Positions 40,813-49,942 of a stretch of DNA of 64,000 nt are shown one piece after another. Below the pieces are notes generated by a model. That model saw only the letters and a program-made list of their open reading frames with translations. It had not been told where the DNA came from and made no database searches. The position numbers and the translations under genes were made by a program. Source of the stretch: Mycolicibacterium moriokaense (lineage in GTDB: Bacteria; Actinomycetota; Actinomycetes; Mycobacteriales; Mycobacteriaceae); assembly GCF_003201655.1 (NCBI RefSeq), contig NZ_QJJU01000022.1, positions 43,485-107,484 on the forward strand. Direction: 5' to 3'. Position 1 is the stretch's first letter, and each line of letters begins with the position of its first letter.

Positions 40813-41685
40813 TCAGAGGGCAAATTTGGTGTCCGTGAGCTGCTCGGACAGCTCCCATAGGGCGGCGGCCTTCTTGGCGTCGCGGGCCAGCGGGCTGCGG
40901 AACGGAGTGGGTCCGGTCGCCCCGCGCATCGCGAGCCGGGGGCCGACATAGGTGTTGCCGGGCAGGTCCTGCGAGGCGGCATAGAGCGTCTGGCGGGCGC
41001 CGAAGTCGGCATCGGTCGCGACGAGCTTGGTGCCGGCATTCCAGAAGACTGTGCCGATCGGATTGCCGGTCTGGCCTTGCAGGTTGGTCTCGGAGTAGCC
41101 CGGGTGGGCAGCGTGCGCCTTGACCGTGGACCCCGCTGCGTCGAGCCGACGCTGCAGTTCCTTGGTGAACAGCAGGTTGGCGAGCTTGGACTGCCCATAG
41201 CCCAGCCACGCGGAATACGGGCGCGACTTCCAGTTCAGGTCCTTGAGGCTGATATAGCCCAGCAAGTGCATCATCGACGCCACAGTCACGACCCGGTCGG
41301 TGACCTTGGGCAATAACAGGTTCGTCAGTGCGAAATGGCCGAGGTGGTTGGTGCCGATCTGGCTCTCGAAACCGTCGACGGTCTGCGCGTAGGGCACGGC
41401 CATGATGCCTGCGTTGTTGATCAGCACGTCGACACCGTCGACTCCGGCGGCGAAAACGCGCACCGACGCCAGGTCCTGCAGGTCGAGCTTGCGGACCTCA
41501 ACGTGGCCGGTCATGCCGGCGGCGGCTGCGTCACCCTTGCTGGTGTTGCGCACGGCCAGGATGACGTTGGCCCCGACGCGGGCCAGCTCACGTGCGGTGA
41601 CCTCACCGAGGCCACTGTTGGCGCCGGTGACGATCACGGTGCGCCCGGCGAACGAAGGCAGATCTGCGGCGGTCCACTGACTCAT
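40813..41685 (-). CDS. short-chain dehydrogenase (retinol dehydrogenase-like)
   Basis: A 290-residue SDR with the cofactor loop TGANSGLGEVTA, NNAGIMAVP, and the catalytic Y-G-Q-S-K in SAWLGYGQSKLANLLFTKELQRRL. The pattern HPGYSETNLQG follows the retinol dehydrogenase/protochlorophyllide-reductase-like SDR group common in mycobacteria, probably NADP-dependent. Substrate unknown. It lies 18 bases downstream of lpqT's opposite end on the same strand. Confidence 0.87.
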   Translation of the reverse strand: MSQWTAADLPSFAGRTVIVTGANSGLGEVTARELARVGANVILAVRNTSKGDAAAAGMTGHVEVRKLDLQDLASVRVFAAGVDGVDVLINNAGIMAVPYAQTVDGFESQIGTNHLGHFALTNLLLPKVTDRVVTVASMMHLLGYISLKDLNWKSRPYSAWLGYGQSKLANLLFTKELQRRLDAAGSTVKAHAAHPGYSETNLQGQTGNPIGTVFWNAGTKLVATDADFGARQTLYAASQDLPGNTYVGPRLAMRGATGPTPFRSPLARDAKKAAALWELSEQLTDTKFAL

Positions 41686-41703
41686 GCCACGAAGCCTAAT
41701 GCG

Positions 41704-42366
41704 CTACTTCGGCGGCGTGCCGGGGACCGCGACGTTGAAGCCCTTGATGACCGCCTCGATATCCGGCCCCTCTTCGGCCGCCTTCTCCGCGTACCCGGTC
41801 ACGGTGAACTGCACGAGGTAGCGGTAATTCGTAGGCGGGGCGCCGGTCGGGATGACGATGCGGTTGTAGCTGTGCATGCGGCGGCCGTTGAGGTCGTAAC
41901 TGCCCTCGATCATCGACGAGGGAAAGCCGTGCCAGTTGTCGGTGGAGGCGTTGAGACGCTTGAAATTCTGCGACAGTTCCGCGTCGACGTAGCCGTGTTT
42001 GATGGCCTCGCCGACGTCGAAGGGGCCGTTGAGCCTGACCACGACCAACATCGCGGTGGGGTACGTGTCGGCCTTGGCGATCACCTGCGTTCCCGGCGCG
42101 AAGTTCGGATTGCTGTATTTTTCCCAGCCCTTCGGCCGCGGCATGGTCACCGTCAGGTCGGTGAGTTTGTCTGGCGAGACGGGCTCGCCGTTGACGCCCG
42201 CGTCCTGGAGGAACTTGGCGAGCGGCACCGGTGCTTCGGTGGTGGTTGGCGTTGGCGTCGCGCTCGATGTCGACCAGACGGAGTGATAGTCAGGCGTTTC
42301 CGCGCCGCAACCCGTCGCGGCGAGTACCACCAGCGCCACGGCCGTCGCGCAGCAGCCCGCTCTCAC
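41704..42366 (-). CDS. lpqT: LpqN/LpqT-family lipoprotein
   Basis: A 220-residue secreted lipoprotein with signal peptide and lipobox LAATGC (Cys20), a Pro/Thr-rich linker (residues 33-45), and the LpqN/LpqT fold (LTVTMPRPKGWEKYSNPNFAPGTQVIAK, then GSYDLNGRRMHSYNRIVI and QFTVTGY). Role in the envelope unknown. The position between the arsC-like gene and rplY matches Rv1016c. GTG start shares GTGA with the arsC-like stop. Confidence 0.88.
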   Translation of the reverse strand: MRAGCCATAVALVVLAATGCGAETPDYHSVWSTSSATPTPTTTEAPVPLAKFLQDAGVNGEPVSPDKLTDLTVTMPRPKGWEKYSNPNFAPGTQVIAKADTYPTAMLVVVRLNGPFDVGEAIKHGYVDAELSQNFKRLNASTDNWHGFPSSMIEGSYDLNGRRMHSYNRIVIPTGAPPTNYRYLVQFTVTGYAEKAAEEGPDIEAVIKGFNVAVPGTPPK

Positions 42367-42710
42367 AGAATCTCGCGAACAGCGTCGATCGGACGGGCGA
42401 GACGGGTGCCCTTGGGGGTGACGACGAATGGCCGCTCGATCAGGATCGGGTGTTCGGCCATGGCGTCGAGCAGTTCGTCGTCGCCGGCGTCGGCCAGGTT
42501 CAGTTCGTCGTACAGCGACTCCCGCTTGCGTACCGCCGCGCGGACGTCGATGCCAGCGTCGTTGATCATCTTGACGAGCTGCGCCCGTGACGGTGGGGTC
42601 TTGAGGTATTGCACCACGTCCGGTTCGATGCCGTTGTCCCGCAACAGGTCCAGCGTCTTACGCGAGGTCGTGCAGCGGGGGTTGTGATAGATGGTGAAGC
42701 CGTCAGTCAT
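42363..42710 (-). CDS. arsC: arsenate reductase, glutaredoxin-coupled ArsC family
   Basis: A 115-residue thioredoxin-fold protein with the catalytic Cys in NPRCTTSRKTLDLL and the C-terminal arginine motif ERPFVVTPKGTRLARP, as in the ArsC/YffB group. It could reduce arsenate with small thiols, or be a related thiol reductase (Spx-like paralogues share the fold). No ars transporter or ArsR is adjacent, so the arsenic role is inferred from family only. Confidence 0.85.
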   Translation of the reverse strand: MTDGFTIYHNPRCTTSRKTLDLLRDNGIEPDVVQYLKTPPSRAQLVKMINDAGIDVRAAVRKRESLYDELNLADAGDDELLDAMAEHPILIERPFVVTPKGTRLARPIDAVREIL

Positions 42711-42741
42711 CGCTGCTCTTCGCGCAAGCGCTCATCGCCCA

Positions 42742-43722
42742 CTATGCCGACCCGTCGAACAGCCCTGTCACAGAACCGTTCTCGAATACCGCCCGGATGG
42801 TGCTGGCCAGCAGCGGGGCGATGGACAAGACGGTCAGCTGTGGGAACTGCTTGTCCTCGCCGACCGGCAGTGTGTTGGTGACGATCACCTCGCGGGCGCC
42901 GCACTCTGCCAGCCGTTGCGACGCGGGTTCTGACAGCACGCCGTGCGTCGCGGCGATGATGACGTCGCCAGCGCCGTCTTCGTGAAGCAGTTTGACCGCG
43001 CCCGCAATGGTTCCGCCGGTGTCGATCATGTCGTCGGTGAGGATGCAGGTCTTGCCCTTGACGTCGCCGACGACGCGGTTGGACTTCACCTGATTGGGCA
43101 CCAACGGGTCACGGGTCTTGTGAATGAAGGCCAGCGGGACACCGCCGAGCGCGTCGGCCCACTTCTCGGCCACTCGGACGCGGCCGGAGTCGGGTGAGAC
43201 CACGACCATGTCGTGGCTGGCGTAGTTCTCGGCGATGTAGCCGCACAGCAGCGGCTGCGCGCGCATGTGGTCGACCGGGCCGTCGAAGAAGCCCTGGATC
43301 TGGTCGGTGTGCAGATCGACGGTGACGATCCGGTCGACACCGGCCGTCTCGTACAGGTCAGCCACCAGCCGTGCCGAGATCGGCTCGCGGCCGCGGTGCT
43401 TTTTGTCCTGGCGGGCGTACGGATAGAACGGCACAACAGCGGTGATGCGCTTGGCGCTGCCGCGCTTGAGCGCATCGATCATGATCAGCTGTTCCATCAG
43501 CCACTGGTTCAGGGGTGCCGGATGCGACTGCAGCACGAACGCGTCGCAACCGCGGACCGATTCATCGAAGCGAACGAAGATCTCGCCATTGGCGAAGTCG
43601 CGGGCGGTCTGCGCGGTGACCGCGACGTCAAGCTCCTTGGCCACCTGTTCGGCCAGTTCGGGGTGCGCGCGACCCGAGAAGAGCATCAGGTTCTTGCGGT
43701 TGTCGGTCCACTCGGTGCCCAC
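42742..43722 (-). CDS. prs: ribose-phosphate pyrophosphokinase
   Basis: A 326-residue PRPP synthase that makes the precursor of nucleotides, His, Trp and arabinan donor DPA. It shows FANGEIFVRFDESVRG, the flexible loop YARQDKKHRGREPISA, metal motif VTVDLHTDQIQGFF, and the PRPP loop LTDDMIDTGGTI. GTG at 43722 gives exactly the 326 residues known for M. tuberculosis PrsA; the upstream frame lacks family sequence. It lies 100 bases after glmU on the same strand, so may share its transcript. Confidence 0.96.
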   Translation of the reverse strand: MGTEWTDNRKNLMLFSGRAHPELAEQVAKELDVAVTAQTARDFANGEIFVRFDESVRGCDAFVLQSHPAPLNQWLMEQLIMIDALKRGSAKRITAVVPFYPYARQDKKHRGREPISARLVADLYETAGVDRIVTVDLHTDQIQGFFDGPVDHMRAQPLLCGYIAENYASHDMVVVSPDSGRVRVAEKWADALGGVPLAFIHKTRDPLVPNQVKSNRVVGDVKGKTCILTDDMIDTGGTIAGAVKLLHEDGAGDVIIAATHGVLSEPASQRLAECGAREVIVTNTLPVGEDKQFPQLTVLSIAPLLASTIRAVFENGSVTGLFDGSA

Positions 43723-43822
43723 TGTGCGCCCTCGCCGGTCGGGGTTCGATACGGGCCAATCGTACGTAGCCTTTCGGCCTGTGCGTTGCCCGGTTACCAG
43801 ATTGCCAACAGAAGGCGTCTGA

Positions 43823-45292
43823 TCACTCGTCTTCGGGTGCCGCCTCGGAGGGGTTTTCGCGGGCTTTGCGGGCTGCCTCCGCCGCAGCCGAGTCGGGTCG
43901 CTTTCGCTCCACCCAGCCCTCGATGTTGCGCTGCGGGCCCGCCGATACCGCCAGCGCACCGGGCGGCACGTCATCGCGGACGACCGTGCCCGCGCCGGTG
44001 TATGCGCCGTCGCCGACCGTCACCGGAGCGACGAACATGGTGTCGGATCCCGTCCTGACATGCGAGCCGATTGTGGTGCGGCTCTTGTTTTCTCCGTCGT
44101 AGTTGACGAACACGCTGGACGCGCCGATGTTGCTGTGCTCGCCGATGTCGGCGTCGCCGACGTAGGTCAGGTGGGGAACCTTGGTGCCTGCGCCGACGGT
44201 CGCATTCTTGGTTTCGACGAACGCGCCGAGCTTGCCGTCGGCGCCGAGCACGGTGCCGGGCCGCACATAGGTGAAAGGCCCCACATCGGCGCCGTCACCG
44301 ATGACCGCGGACGTCGCGTGGGTGCGGACCACCGCGGCCTCGTCGCCGACGGTGACGTCGGTCAGCGTGGTGTCGGGGCCGATCCGGCAGCGCCCGCCGA
44401 TGCGCGTGTCGCCAAGCAACTGCGTGCCGGGGTGGATCACGGTGTCACGGCCGACGGTGACGTCGACATCGATCCAGGTGGTGGCGGGATCGACGATCGT
44501 CACGCCTGCGCGCTGATGCGCGGCGACGATGCGCCGATTGAGCTCGGCGCCCAGCTCGGCCAGCTGCACCCGGTCGTTGACCCCGGCGACCAGTGTGGAG
44601 TCGTCGACGTGCCAGGCCCGGACGGCTTGCCCGTCGGAGCGTGCGATCGAGATCACGTCGGTCAGGTAAAGCTCCTGCTGGGCGTTGTGGGGCCGCAGCC
44701 GGCCCAGCGCCGAGCGCAGCGTCGCCGCGTCGAACGCGTAGACACCGGCGTTGATCTCTTGAATGGCGAGCTCCGACGGGCTGGCGTCGGCCTGCTCGAC
44801 GATGCCGGTCACCTCACCGTCCTTGGCGCGCACGATGCGGCCGTAGCCGGTCGGATCGGGCACCGTGGTGGTGAGCACGGTCGCCGCGGCGGCCTCGGCG
44901 CGGTGCGCGGCGATCAGGCTGGCCAGCGTGTCGGCGTCCAGCAGCGGCACGTCGCCGTAGGTCACCACGACGATGCCGGTGAAGTCGTCGGGTAGCGCCG
45001 AAAGGGCGCAGCCGACCGCATGACCCGTGCCGAGCTGCTGCTCTTGCACCGCGACCTGGATCGGTCGGCCCAGCTCGTCGGCCAGCTCGGCGACCGCGGG
45101 CTCGATCTGGTCGCGGTCATGGCCCAGCAGGACCACAAGGTGCGCGGGCGCCGCCTTGGCCACCGAATGCAGCGCGTGCGACAGCATGCTGCGGCCCGCC
45201 AGCGTGTGCAGCACCTTCGGGGTGTCCGACCGCATGCGGGTCCCCTCGCCGGCCGCCAGAACCAGGACCGCGGCCTCGCCATGGGTAGTCAA
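43823..45292 (-). CDS. glmU: bifunctional glucosamine-1-phosphate acetyltransferase / N-acetylglucosamine-1-phosphate uridylyltransferase
   Basis: A 489-residue enzyme making UDP-GlcNAc for peptidoglycan. The N-terminal uridylyltransferase has LAAGEGTRMRSDTPKVLHTLAG and LGTGHAVGCAL; the C-terminal left-handed beta-helix carries hexapeptide repeats (IGGRCRIGPDTTLTDVTVG, VPHLTYVGDADIGEHSNIGASSVFVNYDGENKSRTTIG). A disordered charged tail ends the protein. The start is TTG at 45292, preceded by GGAGG with five bases spacing; an in-frame TTG at 45313 is further upstream but precedes the ribosome site. Confidence 0.95.
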   Translation of the reverse strand: MTTHGEAAVLVLAAGEGTRMRSDTPKVLHTLAGRSMLSHALHSVAKAAPAHLVVLLGHDRDQIEPAVAELADELGRPIQVAVQEQQLGTGHAVGCALSALPDDFTGIVVVTYGDVPLLDADTLASLIAAHRAEAAAATVLTTTVPDPTGYGRIVRAKDGEVTGIVEQADASPSELAIQEINAGVYAFDAATLRSALGRLRPHNAQQELYLTDVISIARSDGQAVRAWHVDDSTLVAGVNDRVQLAELGAELNRRIVAAHQRAGVTIVDPATTWIDVDVTVGRDTVIHPGTQLLGDTRIGGRCRIGPDTTLTDVTVGDEAAVVRTHATSAVIGDGADVGPFTYVRPGTVLGADGKLGAFVETKNATVGAGTKVPHLTYVGDADIGEHSNIGASSVFVNYDGENKSRTTIGSHVRTGSDTMFVAPVTVGDGAYTGAGTVVRDDVPPGALAVSAGPQRNIEGWVERKRPDSAAAEAARKARENPSEAAPEDE

Positions 45293-45314
45293 TCGGACCT
45301 CCGCCTTAACCAAG

Positions 45315-45386
45315 CTCCGTCGCCAGGACTCGAACCTGAACTATCTGAACCAAAATCAGAGGTGCTGCCGATTACACCACGACGGA
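45315..45386 (-). tRNA. tRNA-Gln (anticodon TTG)
   Basis: The 72-base minus-strand sequence folds as a standard tRNA. The acceptor arms TCCGTCG (5' end at 45386) and CGACGGA pair; the D arm is GTGTAATCGGCAGCAC; the anticodon arm TCTGA-TTTTGGT-TCAGA gives TTG, reading CAA (Gln); and the T arm is CAGG-TTCGAGT-CCTG. The discriminator is G and CCA is not encoded. It lies 22 bases upstream of glmU, as in other mycobacteria. Confidence 0.95.
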
Positions 45387-45560
45387 TCGCTTACCAGCGG
45401 TTAACCGCTGTTCGCACGAAACTTTAGTCGAAGTCGATACGCCGCTGGCGTGGCGCGGCTCGAGTTCGACGAGAGTATGGCCGGCCGACTGGAACAGCTC
45501 TTCGGGGCGCGACGGCGCTAGTGGCCACTGCCCGGGGGCAAGTGCACCTACCCTGAAGGC

Positions 45561-46208
45561 GTGGCAGCGCCCGACAAGGAAGTGCGTGTACCCCGCGCGA
45601 GGATGACCGGCGCCGAGCGGCGGCATCAGCTGATCGACGTCGCAAGGACGTTGTTCGCCGAGCGCGGGTACGAGGGCACGTCGATCGAGGAGATCGCGCT
45701 GCGCGCCAATGTCTCCAAGCCGGTCGTCTACGAACACTTTGGCGGCAAAGAGGGGCTCTACGCGGTGGTGGTCGACCGTGAGATGTCGGCGCTGCTCGAC
45801 GGGATCACGTCGTCGCTGACACGGATGACCAACAACCGGTCCAGGCTGCGCATCGAGCGCGTGACGCTGGCGCTGCTGACCTACGTCGACGAACGCACCG
45901 ATGGGTTCCGCATCCTGATTCGCGACTCCCCGGCCGCTGTCACGGCGGGCGGCACCTACTCCACGTTGCTCAATGACGCCGTCAACCAGGTGTCGTCGAT
46001 CCTGGCCGGCGACTTCTCCCGTCGCGGCCTCGACCCCGAGACAGCACCTCTGTACGCCCAGGCGCTGGTCGGGTCGGTGTCGATGACGGCGCAGTGGTGG
46101 CTCGACGTGCGCGAGCCGAAGAAAGAAGTGGTGGCCGCGCATCTGGTGAACCTGTGTTGGAACGGGCTCTTGCACCTCGAGAACGACCCGCCGCTGCTCG
46201 ACGAGTAG
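45561..46208 (+). CDS. TetR-family transcriptional regulator (Rv1019-like)
   Basis: A 215-residue TetR protein; the helix-turn-helix covers about residues 20-62 (RRHQLIDVARTLFAERGYEGTSIEEIALRANVSKPVVYEHFGGKEGLY), followed by a helical ligand domain ending QWWLDVREPKKEVVAAHLVNLCWNGLLHL. Its place between tRNA-Gln/glmU and mfd matches M. tuberculosis Rv1019. GTG start at 45561. Target genes are not evident; an inverted repeat just downstream probably ends its transcript. Confidence 0.88.
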   Translation: MAAPDKEVRVPRARMTGAERRHQLIDVARTLFAERGYEGTSIEEIALRANVSKPVVYEHFGGKEGLYAVVVDREMSALLDGITSSLTRMTNNRSRLRIERVTLALLTYVDERTDGFRILIRDSPAAVTAGGTYSTLLNDAVNQVSSILAGDFSRRGLDPETAPLYAQALVGSVSMTAQWWLDVREPKKEVVAAHLVNLCWNGLLHLENDPPLLDE

Positions 46209-46210
46209 TC

Positions 46211-46257
46211 ATTTCGGCGTGGTGAGTTGCGCTGAGCGCGACCAATCACGCCGAAAT
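46211..46257. terminator. two-tier hairpin between tetR and mfd
   Basis: ATTTCGGCGTG (46211-46221) and its exact reverse complement (46247-46257) have 11-bp arms; the 25-base interior contains a second stem, GCGC-TGA-GCGC (46229-46239). It starts two bases after the tetR stop. No T-run follows, as is common for mycobacterial end signals. Its design matches the 28998-29058 element. Confidence 0.55.
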
Positions 46258-46282
46258 CACCAGTGCCTAGGATGGATACATC

Positions 46283-49200
46283 ATGACCGCATCGGGGATC
46301 AACCATGTTCAAACCCCGATCGCGGGGCTCATTGAATTGGCGCTGCGGGATCCGTCGTTGTCGGATGTCGCCCGTCGTGCCGAGGACAGACCCAGCGATC
46401 TCACGCTCGTCGGCCCGGCCAGTGCCAGGGTGTTCGCGGCGAGCGCGCTGGCGCAGGCCGGTCCGCTGCTCGTCGTCACCGCCACCGGGCGCGAAGCCGA
46501 CGATCTGACCGCCGAACTGCGCGGCGTGCTTGGCGACGCGGTCGCGATGTTCCCGTCGTGGGAGACGCTGCCGCACGAGCGGCTGTCTCCGGGCGTCGAC
46601 ACGATCGGCGCGCGGATGATGTTGCTGCGCCGGTTGGCCCGTCCCCACGACGAGCGCCTCGGCCCGCCGTTGCGAGTCGTGGTCACCACCACACGATCGC
46701 TCCTGCAGCCGATGGCACCCGACCTGGCCGAGATCGAGCCGGTGACGCTGACCGTCGGGGCCGAGGCCGAGTTCGACGCGGTCATTGCGAGGCTCGTCGA
46801 CCTGGCTTATACCCGGGTCGACATGGTCGGCAAGCGTGGCGAGTTCGCGGTGCGCGGCGGCATCCTTGACGTTTTCCCGCCGACGGCCGAGCACCCGGTG
46901 CGTGCCGAGTTCTGGGGCGACGAAATCTCCGAGATGCGGATGTTCGCCGTCGCCGACCAGCGCTCGATCCCCGAGATCGCCGTCGATTCGGTGATCGCCG
47001 TGCCGTGCCGGGAGATGCTGCTCACCAGCGATGTCCGCGAAAGGGCCGCCAAGCTAGCCGCCGAGCACCCGCCCGTGGAGAACAGCGTCACCGGCAGCAT
47101 CCCGGACATGCTGGCCAAGCTGGCCGAAGGCATCCCTGTCGACGGTATGGAGGCCCTGCTGCCGCTGCTGCGGCCCACCGAATTGTCGACGCTGTCCGCC
47201 CACCTTCCCGCGGGCACGCCGCTGCTGATCTGCGATCCGGAGAAGGTCCGCAGCCGCGCGGCCGATCTGATCAAGACCGGCCGCGAGTTCCTGGAAGCCT
47301 CCTGGTCGACGGCCGCGGTCGGCGGTGACGTACCGATCGACATCGAGGCCCTCGGCGCTTCGGGTTTCGTCGAGCTCGGCGACGCTCGCGCCGCTGCCCG
47401 CGAGGGCGGGCACCCCTGGTGGACGCTCTCGCAGCTCTCCGACGAGTCGGCGCTGGAGCTCGACATCCGGCCTGCACCGTCGGCGCGCGGCCAGCAGTCG
47501 AACATCACCGAGATCTTCGCCATGCTGCGGGCTCACGTCGCGACGGGCGGCTACGCCGTCGTCGTCACCCCCGGTACAGGAACGGCGCACCGAGTTGTCG
47601 AGCAGCTGGCCGAATCAGACACTCCCGCAACGATGTTGGAGCCAAGCGCGGCGCCGAGCCCCGGCGTCGTCGGGGTGCTCAAGGGGCCGCTGCACGACGG
47701 CGTGGTGATCGCGGGAGCCAACCTCGTCGTGATCACCGAGACCGACCTGACCGGCAACCGGGCCAGCGCCATAGACGGCAAGCGACTTGCCGCCAAGCGC
47801 CGCAACGTCGTCGACCCGCTGGCGCTGACCGCGGGCGATCTCGTGGTGCACGATCAGCACGGCATCGGACGGTTCGTCGAGATGACCGAGCGCGTGGTCG
47901 GCGGCGCACGCCGCGAGTACCTGGTGCTCGAATACGGGTCGAGCAAGCGCGGCGGCGGATCCGACCGGCTGTACGTCCCGATGGACTCGCTGGATCAGCT
48001 GTCGCGCTACGTAGGCGGCGAATCGCCGACGCTGTCACGCCTTGGCGGCAGCGACTGGACGAACACGAAGACCAAGGCCCGCCGGGCGGTCCGCGAGATC
48101 GCGGCGGAACTGGTGTCGCTGTACGCCAAGCGTCAGGCGTCGGCGGGACACGCATTCGCCCCTGACAGCCCGTGGCAGGCCGAGATGGAGGACGCGTTCG
48201 GGTTCACCGAGACCGTCGACCAGATGACGGCGATCACCGAGGTCAAGAGCGACATGGAGAAGCCGGTCCCGATGGACCGGGTGATCTGCGGTGATGTCGG
48301 CTACGGCAAGACCGAGATCGCGGTGCGCGCGGCGTTCAAGGCGGTACAGGACGGCAAACAGGTGGCGGTGCTGGTGCCGACGACGCTGCTGGCCGATCAG
48401 CACCTGCAGACCTTCTCCGAACGGATGGCCGGCTTCCCGGTCACTGTGAAGGGCCTGTCAAGGTTCACCGACCCCGCCGAGTCGCGGGCGGTGCTTGAGG
48501 GCATGAAGGACGGCTCGGTCGACATCGTGATCGGCACCCACCGGCTGCTGCAGACGGGCGTGACCTGGAAAGACCTCGGGCTGGTCGTGGTCGACGAGGA
48601 GCAGCGGTTCGGCGTCGAGCACAAGGAACACATCAAGTCGATGCGAACCCACGTCGACGTGCTGACCATGAGCGCCACCCCGATCCCGCGCACCCTGGAG
48701 ATGAGCCTGGCAGGCATCCGGGAGATGTCGACGATCCTCACCCCGCCCGAGGAGCGCTACCCGGTGCTGACATACGTCGGCCAGCACGACGACAAGCAGG
48801 TCGCGGCGGCACTGCGCAGGGAAATGCTGCGCGACGGGCAGGTCTTCTACATCCACAACCGGGTCCGATCCATCGACCAGGCGGCGGCTAAGGTGCGGGC
48901 CCTGGTGCCGGAGGCCCGGGTGGCCGTCGCGCACGGGCAGATGCCCGAGGAGCAGTTGGAGCGCACGGTCGAGGGGTTCTGGAACCGTGAGTTCGACGTT
49001 CTGGTGTGCACGACGATCGTCGAGACAGGCCTGGATATCTCGAATGCGAACACGTTGATCGTGGAAAGGGCCGACACGTTCGGGCTGTCGCAGCTACATC
49101 AGTTGCGTGGCCGGGTGGGGCGCAGCCGCGAACGCGGTTATGCCTACATGCTCTATCCGCCCGAGGTGCCGCTCACCGAGACCGCCTACGACCGGCTCGC

Positions 49201-49942
49201 GACGATCGCGCAGAACAACGAACTCGGCGCGGGTATGGCGGTGGCGATGAAAGATCTTGAAATCCGCGGCGCAGGAAACGTGCTCGGCGCCGAGCAGTCC
49301 GGGCACGTCGCCGGGGTCGGCTTCGACCTGTACGTGCGGCTGGTCGGCGAGGCGGTCGAGGCCTACCGTGCGGCGGCCGACGGGAAAACCGTTCTGGCGC
49401 CCGAGGAACCAAAGGATGTGCGGATCGACCTTCCCGTGGACGCGCACCTGTCGCCGGACTACATCGGCAGTGATCGGTTGCGGCTGGAGGGCTATCGGCG
49501 GTTGGCCGCCGCGTCAGATGACGCCGCGGTGGACTCGGTCGTCGAGGAGCTTGTCGACAGGTACGGGCTGCTGCCCGAGCCCGCGCAGCGACTGGTCGCG
49601 GTGGCGCGGCTGCGGTTGTTGCTCCGCGGATACGGAATTACCGAGATCAGCGCGATCTCCGAGTCGACGCTTAGGATTTCGCCGCTGGAGTTGGTGGACT
49701 CTCAGCAACTACGGCTAAAACGGATGTATCCGGGTGCGCACTACCGGGCGACGACGTCGACGGTGCAAGTGCCGATACCGCGAGCGGGTTCTGGCGTTGC
49801 GGCACCACGGATTCGTGATCTTGAACTCGTCGCCATGGTGGCGGGATTGGTGTTGGCCCTCGATGGGAAATCCCAGGAAGGTGTTGATATAACGAAGTTC
49901 GGAGGTACACCGGCGATGAATGACAAGCGACCAGCGACATGA
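46283..49942 (+). CDS. mfd: transcription-repair coupling factor
   Basis: A 1219-residue DNA translocase that removes RNA polymerase stalled at lesions and recruits UvrA. Domains in order: an N-terminal UvrB-homology region (about 1-430), RNA-polymerase-interacting CarD-like domain (LVVHDQHGIGRFVEMTERVVGG, about 520-590), RecG-like helicase with Walker A GDVGYGKTEIAVRAAF and DEEQ box (VVDEEQRFGVEHK), and the C-terminal TRCF/D7 domain. The length is near the mycobacterial norm. The TGA overlaps the mazG ATG (ATGA). Confidence 0.98.
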   Translation: MTASGINHVQTPIAGLIELALRDPSLSDVARRAEDRPSDLTLVGPASARVFAASALAQAGPLLVVTATGREADDLTAELRGVLGDAVAMFPSWETLPHERLSPGVDTIGARMMLLRRLARPHDERLGPPLRVVVTTTRSLLQPMAPDLAEIEPVTLTVGAEAEFDAVIARLVDLAYTRVDMVGKRGEFAVRGGILDVFPPTAEHPVRAEFWGDEISEMRMFAVADQRSIPEIAVDSVIAVPCREMLLTSDVRERAAKLAAEHPPVENSVTGSIPDMLAKLAEGIPVDGMEALLPLLRPTELSTLSAHLPAGTPLLICDPEKVRSRAADLIKTGREFLEASWSTAAVGGDVPIDIEALGASGFVELGDARAAAREGGHPWWTLSQLSDESALELDIRPAPSARGQQSNITEIFAMLRAHVATGGYAVVVTPGTGTAHRVVEQLAESDTPATMLEPSAAPSPGVVGVLKGPLHDGVVIAGANLVVITETDLTGNRASAIDGKRLAAKRRNVVDPLALTAGDLVVHDQHGIGRFVEMTERVVGGARREYLVLEYGSSKRGGGSDRLYVPMDSLDQLSRYVGGESPTLSRLGGSDWTNTKTKARRAVREIAAELVSLYAKRQASAGHAFAPDSPWQAEMEDAFGFTETVDQMTAITEVKSDMEKPVPMDRVICGDVGYGKTEIAVRAAFKAVQDGKQVAVLVPTTLLADQHLQTFSERMAGFPVTVKGLSRFTDPAESRAVLEGMKDGSVDIVIGTHRLLQTGVTWKDLGLVVVDEEQRFGVEHKEHIKSMRTHVDVLTMSATPIPRTLEMSLAGIREMSTILTPPEERYPVLTYVGQHDDKQVAAALRREMLRDGQVFYIHNRVRSIDQAAAKVRALVPEARVAVAHGQMPEEQLERTVEGFWNREFDVLVCTTIVETGLDISNANTLIVERADTFGLSQLHQLRGRVGRSRERGYAYMLYPPEVPLTETAYDRLATIAQNNELGAGMAVAMKDLEIRGAGNVLGAEQSGHVAGVGFDLYVRLVGEAVEAYRAAADGKTVLAPEEPKDVRIDLPVDAHLSPDYIGSDRLRLEGYRRLAAASDDAAVDSVVEELVDRYGLLPEPAQRLVAVARLRLLLRGYGITEISAISESTLRISPLELVDSQQLRLKRMYPGAHYRATTSTVQVPIPRAGSGVAAPRIRDLELVAMVAGLVLALDGKSQEGVDITKFGGTPAMNDKRPAT

